The notes under the pieces: generated by a model
Seen by the model: the letters and a program-made list of their open reading frames with translations, nothing else
Told to the model about the DNA's origin: nothing
Database searches by the model: none
From: Dolomedes plantarius
Lineage: Eukaryota; Arthropoda; Arachnida; Araneae; Dolomedidae
NCBI GenBank assembly: GCA_907164885.2
Contig: OU015492.1
Span: forward strand, 203,924,297-203,988,296
Length of the DNA stretch: 64,000 nucleotides
Direction of reading: 5' to 3'
Made by a program: the position numbers and the translations under genes
Shown: in pieces, positions 47,852-58,170 of the stretch
How the letters are laid out: every line of letters begins with the position of its first letter
Position numbering within the stretch: position 1 is the stretch's first letter

Positions 47852-48569
47852 GGGGACAGTGGACTTTCAAAATTGTGAAATTTGTCCAAAAATTCGATTT
47901 TTTTATTTTATTGAATTGTGAAACTACGGACGAGTAGGAATGTGTAAAAAAGAATTTTTAATTTCTGTGATTATTTTCCTAGTTATAGGCATTTGTATTT
48001 AATTTAGATATTATGTGGTTACTAATAGCAATAACTTTAAATGTGTTTTTCTCAAAATAAAAATTTTCATGTCATACGAATATTCAATTTGCTCCAGGCG
48101 CATTTCTAATTATCGTATTGCTTTGAAATTTTAGTTTTATATACTTAACTGTATATCAAATAAATCTTATTGAAAAAAATTATACTTCCTAGTTTAGAAT
48201 TTCTAAATTTTGTACTTGAAAAGATGATTTATAAGTGTTTTGCGTAATAAAAAGGGTGTTTTCACTATTATTATTTTTTTCCCTTTATATTTTTAATGAA
48301 TGCTTAAAATAAGCAATAAGTTTCATTGTTAGCTCTATAAGGTATCCTGTAAATAATAATTACCATATTATATGCAAAAGAAATGCGCATGGAACATTTT
48401 TAATTAGGCCAATTTTTGATATAATTAATAATTCATAATTCCTAAATTATTGATATTTCATGTTTAAATTTTAACCACTTTTACATATTTATGGTACTAA
48501 TCACATATTCAAATTTCAAGCAAATCCATTCAAAACAAAAAAAGTTAGGTTTGAAAGTCCACTGTCCCC
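47852..48569. mobile_element. TTAA-type MITE 3
   Basis: Begins GGGGACAGTGGACTTTCAAA and ends TTTGAAAGTCCACTGTCCCC, a 20-bp perfect TIR, flanked by TTAA (47848-47851, 48570-48573). 718 bp, non-coding. Confidence 0.85.
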
Positions 48570-48573
48570 TTAA

Positions 48574-49305
48574 TCTAAAGATTTTAGTAAATGATATTTG
48601 ATTTCATGCATACGTTTCCCTTTTCAAAATTGGTGTATTAGTCAACTTTCAGCAAGCAAACATAGTATAGTTCAGATAAGAAATTCTGTCTATCTCCCTT
48701 CTGAGAAAAACTGCAATCCCTTTCTGTTCATTCAGCCGCAATACACACTGACTCAAATATACTTCTTTCTGTCACTCACTGCGAGGGCATTAACTCTAAT
48801 ACTAAGAATTGGACGACTCTTCTCCTTTTCAGTGTAAAAGGAGAAAATCTGTAAATAAACAAAGATCTCAACAAGAACTTTTAAACCAAAATAAATAAGC
48901 TACCTTTAAGTAAAAAAATGGCAATAAACCCAGTGATATGAAACACTTCGTTCCTATTCACTTGCACTTTTTGAAAATTTCTTGTTGCTTCGTAATGCGA
49001 GCCTGGGAAGAATTTATCAAAATGACAAATAAGAATTCACAACAAAATTAAAAATAAAAGCATGGCTCTTTTAAACAAGTCCTACTACTAAATGTAAATA
49101 AATAATGTCAATTCAAAGAGAACCATCAAAACTTATTCAAAAATTTTAATTAAGGAAAAGAATGAAATATTTACTTTGAATAATAGAAAAGAGATAACCG
49201 ATTTATGTTTATAATATGTGACAAAGGATTGTAATTAAATTATGTTACGTCTTTTCTTCATTAACTTTGGTCTGTTATTATTTTTTTATAGTAAATTCTG
49301 CTATA
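48574..49305. other. No recognisable feature
   Basis: AT-rich. A 79-codon frame at 48598-48837 has no recognisable motif. Confidence 0.4.
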
Positions 49306-49307
49306 TA

Positions 49308-50724
49308 CACTCATGGACAAAAAAATTAGAGCACCAAGAAATAATTGCGGGATCGTAACGAAACTTGCAATGAAGGTACATGTCGGGGAGATATGCAAAT
49401 GATTAGAAATGCAGCGTGATTGCGCTGCCGGTACGTATAGCCTATAGAGGGCGTTGAACATCGTACTCTGTGGAGTATAAAACAGGTAACCAAATCTTGT
49501 TTGAGTGTGCTGAATCATTTACAAAGGAAGAGCTGAGATAGATATACCATTACGCCGTGTTCGAAGACAATATAAGCAGTTGTCGCAGCTTGAGAGGAGG
49601 AGAATCGTCGGGATGATGGAAGCTGGGTGGTCAGCTAGGCGAGTAGCTCGTCAATTTGGCCGCTCGGATTGTGTTGGGAGGAGGTTTTGGGACCAGTGGA
49701 CCCGAGAGATGTCATGTACACGAAGACCAGGCTCAGGACGCCCTCGACAGACCAGTCGTCGAGAAGACCGCCACATCGTAAGAAATGCACGCGTACAGCC
49801 AACTGCTTCATCGGCCGCCATCCAGGCACAGGTAGTACCTTCACAAGGGGCCTCTGTGTCTTCTCGAACCATACGAAGGCGCCTGGCTGAAGGACAGTTG
49901 GTATCGCGGCGCCCATTACGTGTGCTGCCCTTGACGTCCACCCATCGACGCCTCCGTTTGGAGTTTTGCCGCGCACGAGAAAACTGGACTGCAGCGGAAT
50001 GGAACCAGGTCGTCTTTAGCGACGAATCCAGATTCAATCTCGGCACTGATGACAATCGTGTTCGTGTGTGGAGAGCCCGTGGTGAACGCTTCAATCCTGC
50101 CTTTGCTGTACAGCGACACATCGCTACCACACCTGGTGTGATGGTATGGGGTGCCATTGCCTACAATACACGGTCACCCCTAGTATTGTTCCGTGGCACC
50201 ATGACAGCCCAGCGGTATGTTCATGAAATCCTGCAACCAAATGTGTTGCCACTCATGCAACGGCTCCCAGGAGCCATTTTTCAACAAGACAATGCTCGGC
50301 CTCATACGGCAAGGGTGTCACAAGACTGTCTCCGCACTGTTGCTACCCTTCCTTGGCCTGCCCGATCTCCAGATTTGTCTCCAATCGAGCATATCTGGGA
50401 TCATTTGGGACGACGAGTTGGGCATCCCACGAGTTTGAACGAACTAGAGGCAAGGTTACAGCAAATATGGAACGAAATGTCTCAAGACATCATACAGAAC
50501 TTGTATGACTCAATGCCCGATCGTATCGCATCGTGCATTCGCGCTAGAGGGGGTCCAACGGAGTATTAATTCCTCCGTTCTTTTGCCTTTTTCTCTGAAA
50601 TAAATTATCCTTTTTCTTTGATTTTCTTATCATTTACTTATATCAAAGTAGTCATTACGTATGTAAAATTTCGTTTCATTTTGACGACTCCTTCTTGGTG
50701 CGCTAATTTTTTTGTCCATGAGTG
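49308..50724 (+). mobile_element. Tc1-like element, near-intact
   Basis: TIRs CACTCATGGACAAAAAAATT (left) and its complement (right) continue as AGxGCACCAAGAA for about 33 bp with one mismatch. TA flanks both ends (49306-49307, 50725-50726). 1417 bp with a single uninterrupted transposase frame. The GC content of the gene is far above its surroundings, consistent with recent arrival. Confidence 0.9.
49613..50569 (+). CDS. Tc1-like transposase
   Basis: DDE transposase that would excise and integrate the surrounding element at TA sites. The frame is open from about 49514 to TAA at 50570. The first ATG is at 49613; upstream in frame the codon at 49544 is ATA followed by PLRRVRRQYKQLSQLERRRI. 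That resembles the usual Tc1 N-terminus and suggests the original ATG mutated to ATA. Domains: paired-like helix-turn-helix (IVGMMEAGWSARRVARQFGR), GRPR hook (RRPGSGRPRQTSRRE), a second HTH (VSSRTIRRRLAEGQ), first Asp (VVFSDESRF, codon 50021), GVMVWGAI, second Asp (FQQDNARPHTA, 50288) and Glu (RSPDLSPIEHIWD, 50387). I count 32 residues between the second Asp and the Glu, against 34 in typical Tc1. The catalytic triad is complete; start loss is the only evident defect. Confidence 0.9.
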   Translation: MMEAGWSARRVARQFGRSDCVGRRFWDQWTREMSCTRRPGSGRPRQTSRREDRHIVRNARVQPTASSAAIQAQVVPSQGASVSSRTIRRRLAEGQLVSRRPLRVLPLTSTHRRLRLEFCRARENWTAAEWNQVVFSDESRFNLGTDDNRVRVWRARGERFNPAFAVQRHIATTPGVMVWGAIAYNTRSPLVLFRGTMTAQRYVHEILQPNVLPLMQRLPGAIFQQDNARPHTARVSQDCLRTVATLPWPARSPDLSPIEHIWDHLGRRVGHPTSLNELEARLQQIWNEMSQDIIQNLYDSMPDRIASCIRARGGPTEY

Positions 50725-50726
50725 TA

Positions 50727-52365
50727 TATATATATATAATATTAAAAAACTAGTAATTTCTTAATTCAATACTCTTAACATTGAAAAACTATTAATTCTT
50801 CACTTTAGTATTCAAAATTACATACCCCTTTTTAATCTCTTAAATTATATAATTTCCCTTGGGCATTCGTGTTAAATTCCAAAAGATATTCCTAAATTCT
50901 AGTATTTTCGTCCCATTAAAACTTAGAAAAAAAAGGCGATTTTATTCAAGATGGCTGACTTTTTAACGAAATTAGATGCTGCGCGGCATGGGCTTCTATT
51001 TAGATCAGTTTTGCCCATAAACAACAACTTTACACCAATCAACTATTAAATCACGCCCTTTTGCCACGTGATGGAATGAAGTTTATATAAGTTCTGGTGT
51101 CCAAAATTAGGACGCACTCCTGTGTTTTCCCTTGCCGCATTCATCCCGGCGGAGTCGCCAGCGATTAAATAAATATGTCGTCCACGTAATCTGGTGTCAT
51201 TGTCTAATTCTTTCGGCCGGAGTTTCGTTCTAGTAATCCAGCGTAACCAAAGTTTCTTCACCGTGGTATGGGGTTGCGGCATCTTCAGTGCAATGATCGG
51301 CGGCCGTTCTCCCCCATAAAGATATGATTCCTCAATTTTTATAAAACAAGGCATCGAAAATATTTTTTTAAAAAATGTTTCATCATTTTGATTTAAAAAC
51401 GTAAAGTTTCAAACTTTTAAATCTTTCGTTTAAAACTAAAGCGAGTATTCAGATTTCCAGGTTATTTCAAGTAACGGAAAAAAAATCAAAACTGTTTGCT
51501 TTTTCCATTTTAGTTTAGAAATTAGTTTGAGACTTAAATTCTTAACTTAAATACTGGAAATTTGTCAGTTGCTTAGTGAAAATGTTTAGGTGTCGATTTT
51601 CGTGCATTGAATAGGAAGAGGTCTCTTTTTGCCAGCATTAATCTTCCGGTAGAAATGAGGCATGGTGATCTGAATGAAAAACTTCCGCGCACATGATGTT
51701 GGGGAGAGAGCGTGGGGAATTCAAAGAAAGGGCGTGAACTCAAAGTTTTTATGAAGCTTTTATTTCTTTTCATCAACGTCATTTTGCATAACAATACTGT
51801 CCAATCAACAAACTTCGAAATTTCTAAGGTTCATCAGAATTCAACTTTAAACTGTTCCATTATGGAATTTTTCATAAATTTTTAGCTGTGCCTTCTGTCA
51901 GTAGTATAACAAATTTCAAAACACGTAAAGCATATGTCACATAATATTCCTTATATTTCTTTTAAAAAAATTACTGATGTTTTTCTATGACAATACACAT
52001 GAATTTACACATCTAGCATTGACTTGCACTTCCTTAAGGATGGCAGTAAGTCTAAAACAGTAACGTTTCCGGTTAATATACATAATATTCCATGAAAAAT
52101 TCCTTAATGGTAAGCAGGATGATTTCATGGTCTAATTGTCACTACTATTGTCCAATAGACAGGAGGACCAGGTAGGATTTTTGAATGAATGATCTTACTT
52201 GATTTTAAAGTAAAAAAGAGAATATGATTGAGAACATATTGCTAAACTTGAACCATTATAATATTTATAATGACTCAATAATTCTATTTAAATCTCAGTA
52301 CCATTACGAAAAATTGACCTTAAATATTCACCCTCAGAAGATAGCTAGCACACTAGAACTAGCAC
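50727..52365. other. No recognised gene
   Basis: AT-rich except 51040-51350. There a 102-codon minus-strand frame (51046-51354) contains KLWLRWITRTKLRPKELDND then TRLRGRHIYL, faintly like the W..I.R....P...R.C..HF core of a THAP domain, but the zinc-binding Cys are missing. I would not call it a gene without homology evidence. Confidence 0.3.
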
Positions 52366-52427
52366 TAGCACTAGAACTAACACTAACACTAACACTAACA
52401 CTAACTTACACACACACACACACACAT
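52366..52427. repeat. (CTAACA)n and (CA)n microsatellite
   Basis: Runs of CACTAG/CACTAA hexamers followed by ACACAC. The hexamer differs from the arthropod TTAGG telomere repeat. Confidence 0.85.
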
Positions 52428-52439
52428 ATATTCACTTGT

Positions 52440-52763
52440 CAGAGGCACTTGTCGCTAGACATTCGCCTGTATGTACACCGCGAGATTACTGGCCATTCAT
52501 TTAAGGGGGCACCTTATAGGTGACCAGCACTAACCCCTACAAGCTGGTTCCGTAATTTAGAACCGAGTTAAGTGACCAGACCGGCACACTTGACCCCGTA
52601 TCTCCAGATGTAAATTTGAGAACTTGGACCTCTAATTTGGACATTGCAGCCACGACAGATTTTTCGTGCACCAACCGCCATTTGTGTACACAGCAGTGGA
52701 TTTTGTCAGCTACGGGCATCGAACCAGTGACTTTCAGATCACTGGCTCGCTTTCTGAAGCACA
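52440..52763 (-). mobile_element. tRNA-derived SINE family 1, copy B
   Basis: On the minus strand the tRNA-like head (52763-52695) holds GTGCTTCAGAAAGCGAGCCA and the B box CACTGGTTCGATGCCCG. A central domain follows (52690-52545), then a 3' part (52540-52440) with AAGGGGGCACCTTATAGG in plus orientation. That 3' part is shared with the copy at 55874-56110 (GGGGGCACCATATAGGCGG). The tail abuts the (CA)n tract. Confidence 0.65.
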
Positions 52764-52777
52764 TGTATATATATATG

Positions 52778-52812
<35 letters not shown>

Positions 52813-52851
52813 GTATATATATGGATATATATATATACATATATATATATG

Positions 52852-52927
<76 letters not shown>
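52764..52927. repeat. (TA)n/(TATG)n microsatellite
   Basis: Long TA tract with TG and GGA interruptions; it contains the TA into which the next element inserted. Confidence 0.95.
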
Positions 52928-52929
<2 letters not shown>

Positions 52930-54206
52930 GGGTGGCCATAATTAAACTGACAGTGCTCACAGTGTTCTGTAGCGCGATCTATTTGCGAGAATGACGCCAC
53001 ATTTTGTAGGAAGATTAAACAAGACGGGGGACGAAGGATTCCGCGAAAAAATAAATTAGTTCCAAAAGTCACCGCTAGGGGAATATTTGGCGCTGTGTAA
53101 TAGAAAATGGAGTGTTAACAAATGCAAATCAATACGGAACACCAAACAGTTACCTTTGGTGAATGTAAGGGAATTTCTGTGACTGCATGTGGTGATTTTT
53201 CATCCCAAATTCGGCAGTTCTGGGTATTCACAGTTCCATGCAGGTAAAAGTGGGCCTCGTCTGCCCATAAGATTTTCCACGGCCAAGCATCATCCACCTC
53301 TATTCTGGCAAGAAAGGTGAGAGCAAAAGTCAATCGCTTATCATGGTCGGGGTACAGTAACTTCTGTACACGGCTGATCTTGTACGATAAGTTGATAATC
53401 TTTCGTAAGATTTTCCATACCGTACTGTAAGGCATATCCATATTCCGAGCTAATCCACGAGCACTAGAGGTGGCAGCAATATCGTCTGGTCCTCTGTCGA
53501 CAATCGCCGTGGCAACTGCTTCGATTGTATCCTGTGGTACAGGTTTTCGTCCTCTGCCTGACTGAACCTTCAGAGAACCTGTTTTCTCAAACGTCGCAAC
53601 CATTGCTTTTAGCCCATTAACTGACACAGGACCGTTACCTTTACGCATTTTTTTGTGCGTTCTAAAAGCACGAAGAGCGGCTGACGCGTTGCACTGGTTG
53701 AGGTAAAATAATTTGACCAGTAACGCACGCTCGACTAAAGAAGGAGACATTGCACATAAACTTTCAATCCGATTGATTCGAAACGTAACACATTGCCTTT
53801 TAAAACCCAAGCAGCTGGCACTGTGCCAATGGATGTGACGTGAAATTTGAATAAAGAACTTCTTCTGCTCAGCGTACGTGATATTGCAGATCACGAGACT
53901 TTATCGGTGTTTATGTAGATTTTACGCTTTTTTAAAAGTGTTGCCATATTGCACTTGAACTAAATCAGAAAATGTGCATAATAAAAGGTAATTTTATTCC
54001 GTATTAATTTGCATTTGTTAACACTCTATTTTCTATTACACAGCGCCAAATATTCCCCTAGCGGTGACTTTTGGAACTAATTTATTTTTTCGCGGAATCC
54101 TTCGTCCCCCGTCTTGTTTAATCTTCCTACAAAATGTGGCGTCATTCTCGCAAATAGATCGCGCTACAGAACACTGTGAGCACTGTCAGTTTAATTATGG
54201 CCACCC

Positions 54207-54208
<2 letters not shown>
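52928..54208 (-). mobile_element. Mariner-type element with ~211-bp TIRs, 3' deleted
   Basis: CCGGGTGGCCATAATTAAAC begins both arms. The arms (52928-53138 and 53998-54208) match over about 211 bp with roughly two differences. TA of the surrounding (TA)n tract flanks each end. 1281 bp. The near identity of the arms points to a young insertion or to arm homogenisation. The enclosed transposase covers only the N-terminal half, so the element is a deletion derivative that would need a helper. Confidence 0.85.
53115..53750 (-). CDS. Truncated mariner-type transposase (N-terminal half)
   Basis: I start it at the Met of MSPSLVERALLVKLFYLNQC (53750) because upstream sequence lacks transposase character, although the frame stays open to 53894. 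The DNA-binding half follows: NASAALRAFRTHKKMRKGNG, a GRGRK hook (SGRGRKPVPQDTIEAV), and an HTH-like segment (SARGLARNMDMPYSTVWKIL). The first catalytic Asp lies in ILWADEAHFYL, followed by SPKVTVWCSV. There the sequence runs into the left TIR and ends in ICIC, stop at 53115. The second Asp and third acidic residue are missing, so no catalysis is possible. DNA binding might remain. Confidence 0.75.
   Translation of the reverse strand: MSPSLVERALLVKLFYLNQCNASAALRAFRTHKKMRKGNGPVSVNGLKAMVATFEKTGSLKVQSGRGRKPVPQDTIEAVATAIVDRGPDDIAATSSARGLARNMDMPYSTVWKILRKIINLSYKISRVQKLLYPDHDKRLTFALTFLARIEVDDAWPWKILWADEAHFYLHGTVNTQNCRIWDEKSPHAVTEIPLHSPKVTVWCSVLICIC

Positions 54209-54255
<47 letters not shown>
54209..54255. 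repeat. (TA)n microsatellite
   Basis: Right continuation of the TA tract split by the mariner-type insertion. Confidence 0.95.
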
Positions 54256-54258
<3 letters not shown>

Positions 54259-55629
54259 CATATGAACTTGTAAAACACCAATACTTCTTCTCATTCAGGA
54301 GTTTAGTATCTTTATGTACACAATCATTTCCAAAATTACATACGTCTCATATGGACAGCATCCCATTATGGTCTACCCCTTGTTCATAGAGGAGAATTTT
54401 GGGTGTCGTTTTGAGGGATAGGTAAATTGGGTAAGCCAGCTCCGTATCCGGTGAATGTATTTCAAGAGAGAGAAAATGTAAAAAATAAAGCAGACAATAG
54501 CCATTGTTGCAAAACGAGTTTGGGAAGGATTTCATTTGGAACCTAATGCAGAGACGTAATAAATTTCGGACAGCCATGAAAATAGCCAACGACCGAATCA
54601 GGAATTTATACTTCGGATTTTCTGGAAAGGTCAAATTATAAACAGAGTCACTCACCAGTATTATATCGCCGAAATTGTAATCAGCTCTGTCTCCTGAGTA
54701 ACCTCAAGGTATCTGACTATGTTCGGAGCCATTTTTTTTTTCAAATTTGTTCCGTTTTTTGGTCCTATTTTTTGGAAGGAATATAGCACTAAAATAGGAA
54801 AATTTGGAAAAAAAATAGTCAACAATAGTCAAAAATAGTCAAAAACTATGCAACATTTTAGAAAATTGAAGACTTTTAGTCAAAATTTAGAAAATTTTTA
54901 CGTAAACGGGATTAACTCTAAAAAACAATCATGCATCTAACATTAATCTCTGTTTATAATGTGTGCTCAAGGCCCCTATTGAGTGTAATGAATTGAAAAT
55001 AAATAGCTATGTTATGATCTAAAGAAAATACAGGTTATTATATGCAATTACGTGTAAAATTTCAGTCATTTCTCAGATTCTCAATCAGAGATTTTTAAAA
55101 AATGCAGATATAAATCAGGAAATAATATACCTAAAACCTTATATGTACATCATAAGTAAAATAAAAAAACATACCTGAGCATTTTAATAGACATATCACA
55201 ATTCTATTTTGAGGCATCCCAGTAGTCGTATATATTTCTGATGAAAAATAATAAGTTCTCCAGAAAACGCAATTAAAACCAGATTTTCATGTTTTTCCGG
55301 GGAATAAGACGTCAGCCTCTTTTTCGTTTCATTAATATAATTTCTCAGAATTGTTCTCTGTAGAAATTAATTTTGTAACTTCTCGTTCTGTTTATAAATT
55401 TTTTCAGTGTTTATTTGCACAAAAACGGGAATAACATTTTTTTACTTTTCAAAATTAATTACACTTGCAAACTTAAAAATTCTCTTAACTTTAAACATTC
55501 CAATTACTAAAATGAAAAATAATAAGCGAAATTAAACATAACTTTTATACCCTATTCATAAATTATAGTCCACTTCATAAATATATTTCATATATTATAA
55601 GTATCAAAGCACACAGCTTAAAAACAGAA
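54256..55629. other. AT-rich; fragment related to TTAA MITE 2
   Basis: At 54703-54760, CTCAAGGTATCTGACTATG then TTCGGAGCCATTTTTT matches the left end of the MITE at 46317, with the TTAA target decayed to CTCAA. The right end is not recognisable. A 102-codon minus-strand frame at 54347-54655 shows no known motif. Confidence 0.4.
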
Positions 55630-55647
55630 TATATATATATATATATA

Positions 55648-55815
55648 CAGTGGAATCTCGATCGATCATTCTCCGAGTCACCGTTTTCCCGTATGTGTCG
55701 TTTATTTCACCCAGTCCCGACGATCATATTGCTTTGTTATGTTCCCGCGTCTATCGTATTCCCGAATTTGTCATTCAGTTCAGTCGGTCTCTTGAAAAAC
55801 GATAGATCGGGATTC

Positions 55816-55820
<5 letters not shown>
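55648..55820. mobile_element. pogo-like MITE P, copy 1
   Basis: Starts CAGTGGAATCTCGATCGATC and ends GATAGATCGGGATTCCACTA, an imperfect TIR lying between (TA)n tracts, so the TA TSD is merged with the repeat. Closely matches 59930-60092. Internal block ATATTGCTTTGTTATGTTCC is shared. Confidence 0.8.

Positions 55821-55873
<53 letters not shown>
55821..55873. repeat. (TA)n microsatellite
   Basis: About 26 TA units between MITE P and the T-run of the SINE. Confidence 0.95.
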
Positions 55874-55899
<26 letters not shown>

Positions 55900-56110
55900 G
55901 CCAATGCGGAGGCACTTGTAATGAAACATTGGCCTATACTACACCGCAATTTTACTGCCCATTTTATTATGGGGGCACCATATAGGCGGACAGCATTACC
56001 CCCTATGAAGGGACGACACGAACGGAAGCATTTTTTTTTTCGTGGCGCCACGCCGGGATTCGATCTGAGCACCCTCAGCACCGTAACCCAGCGCGCTGTA
56101 CCACAGGGCA
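55874..56110 (-). mobile_element. tRNA-derived SINE family 1, copy A
   Basis: The minus-strand head at 56110 reads GCCCTGTGGTACAGCGCGCT (A box) and CAGATCGAATCCCGGCG (B box). The body contains the block shared with 52440-52540, and the poly(A) tail appears as a T-run at 55874-55899. It lacks the central domain seen in copy B. A retroposon dependent on a LINE; no protein. Confidence 0.7.
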
Positions 56111-56112
56111 TA

Positions 56113-57560
56113 TATATATATACATACGCACAGGTGGTTTTCAAAATAATGGACACACCTATCAATATTAGTGGTTTTTATGAATATGCTTCGTATTCCT
56201 TATAAAACAAGTCTGGCAACCGGTATTTTTTTATATAATATAGTGCTTGTGTTATTCTACTGTCAGGTAATAGTAATGAAGCTAAGGGCATCTTGCTTTT
56301 AGGGGGAACAGCGTAAAATGTGAAACCTTGCAGACCTTGTAAAAAGGGCAAATTATTGGAGCGCGTTTAAATTGGAGTATATGTTACTGCAACCCCCAGA
56401 CTAATGGGTGTTTTTCGAGCTATGGTATCGAAAGTCATGATAGCATACAGAGTGCACGTTAAAACATCCTTTGCCAAACAGAATAGTGGACGAAAGGGAG
56501 AGCTAAGTGAAAGAGACGGACGAGGTTTTGAAGCGGATTGTGACACGAAGAAACAAAACAACTGCAACCAAAATGACCGAAGAGCTCAATCGGCATCTGC
56601 ATGTTCCGGTATCAACCATTAGAGGTAGAAGGGAACTTTACAAACAAAGCATTTACGAAAGAGTAGTTATTCCCAAGCCACTTGTAATAGATGCCAATAC
56701 AAAATCGTCTACAATGGAGCCATGAGCGCGATTTCCGATTGAGTAATATGGCGAAAAACGGTATTTGGTCAGACGAATCATTGTTCACATTGTTTCTCGC
56801 AACAGGAGGTTAGTATGTCTAGAGAACACCTATACAAGCGTAAGATTCTGGCTGTCTCATCTTAACTGTCAGTCATGGAGGTAGATCTATCAGGGTTTGG
56901 GATGGCATCTCATGGTTTTCTTCAGGCCCTAGTGTAACCCTAAAAGGGAGATTGAATGGGAAGGACCATGTCGAAACTTTAGTTCACCGTGTCTTCCTCG
57001 AGGAAGGGCATCCTGGTACCTTCGAATCTCTTCCGCTCACCACACAGAGGGACATCTGGTTTATGCATGATGAAGCCCCACCACACTTTAGCACCCTCAG
57101 CCCGTCTCTACCTGAATGCAGCATATACTGGACGGTGGATTGCAAGTGGGGGACCCTGTGGCTTGGCCTCTATGCTCAACTGACCCAAATCTATTACACT
57201 TTTTTGGGGACACATAAAATCATTAGTGTACACGCGACACCTGTAGACTCCGTGGAAGATATGCCGGACGATGGTCGATTGGCTAGGGCTCAGGCATTCG
57301 GTTCCAGAGTCTGTGGGTCCGAGTCCCCCTCTTGGCATGGATGTTTATAGCCATTCGGAATCGGCTTTAAAATGTAGGTCCCGGTGAAATTAGCCCTCGT
57401 GTATCAAAAAATTGACCGTAGTGCTCCAAATTAAACCAAACCAAACTGTGGAAGATCTCGTCGAGAGAATCGCTTTTGCAGCAGACAGGATTATAAGGAC
57501 TTCCCTTAAAAACATGACTGGCAGCCTTTACTATTTAGATAATGATTTATTGGCATTCTA
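56113..57560 (+). pseudogene. Decayed Tc1/mariner transposase sequence, possibly chimeric
   Basis: A possible left TIR CAGGTGGTTTTCAAAATAATG lies at 56131. N-terminal half: TATKMTEELNRHLHVPVSTI and RRELYKQSIYERVVIPKPLV (HTH region, about 56565-56690). Then NGIWSDESLFTLF (first Asp), GISWFSSGPSVTLKGRLNGK (Tc1 style). From about 57000 it reads QRDIWFMHDEAPPHFS and NAAYTGRWIASGGP, in the style of a different mariner-like family that ends ...SVEDLVERIAFAADRI. A SINE interrupts this last part. Many frameshifts and stops; no right TIR found. The join near 57000 may be a family feature or a fusion of two relics. Confidence 0.65.
57261..57447 (+). mobile_element. SINE family 2 with 9-bp target-site duplication
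   Basis: GTGGAAGAT at 57252-57260 is repeated at 57448-57456, and removing the insert restores the reading SVEDLVERIAFAADRI. The head has an A box (ATGGTCGATTGGCTAGGGC) and a B box (GTGGGTCCGAGTCCC). A short body follows and an A-rich tail AATTAAACCAAACCAAAC. 187 bp. Confidence 0.85.
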
Positions 57561-58170
57561 GAATAAATATAGGGAAATTTAAAATTAAAATTAAGATTAA
57601 AATTAAACATTATCTACAAAAAAACTCGTAGGTTCAGGATGTCATTATGGGTCGGATGATTCTCGTTCTCTGGCAAGGCACGCGTCCGTCTCAGAAGATT
57701 GTCTAACACCTTCCAAGAAAACTGCCCTCAGTTCAGCTCGACTTTGCGAGTATATCTTCGCTCATTCTTCCTGGGGGGTCGAGTGTCGCACTCCCTTTTG
57801 GCCGTTTCAGGTCCACCGCCAAAGTCATCCCGCGGTTTCAGCTAACCTGCTAGGCGATTGTCCGTGGATCTGCTTTGCTTGTAAACAGGGGGATTTCTAA
57901 AGGTGACTGCCTCTTAAGTGTCCAGCAGTTGTCTCAGTGTCTGCAACGTTTTGTTGACAAAGCGACTGTCACTGATGAATAGAGTCAATTTATAACGGGA
58001 GTCTGCCCGTTAGGCTCTCGGGAATTTGGGCTTGGGAAAAGAACATAAGTTATTACAGGATTAACACGACATCAGGAATGTTCGAGAATATGAACTAGTC
58101 TTTCATTCGTCAGTGTCAACAGTGAAACGACATCCTTGCGACACATAAGCGACTAAAGTTATCCCCACAC
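57561..58170 (-). other. Probable continuation of the gypsy relic
   Basis: Moderate-GC DNA. On the minus strand, downstream of gag, GDNFSRLMCRKDVV could correspond to the start of pol/protease. Nothing further is recognisable, and the frame is broken repeatedly. Confidence 0.3.

Noticed and set aside
49635..50438. Frames overlapping the Tc1 transposase in other frames and on the minus strand
   Set aside because: Shadows of a GC-rich coding region; only the frame with the DDE motifs is meaningful.
51046..51354. THAP-domain protein exon
   Set aside because: Only a weak W..I.R...R..H pattern; zinc-binding cysteines are missing.
52366..52427. Interstitial telomere repeat
   Set aside because: The hexamers are CTAACA/CTAGCA with only about five perfect units, and do not match TTAGG.
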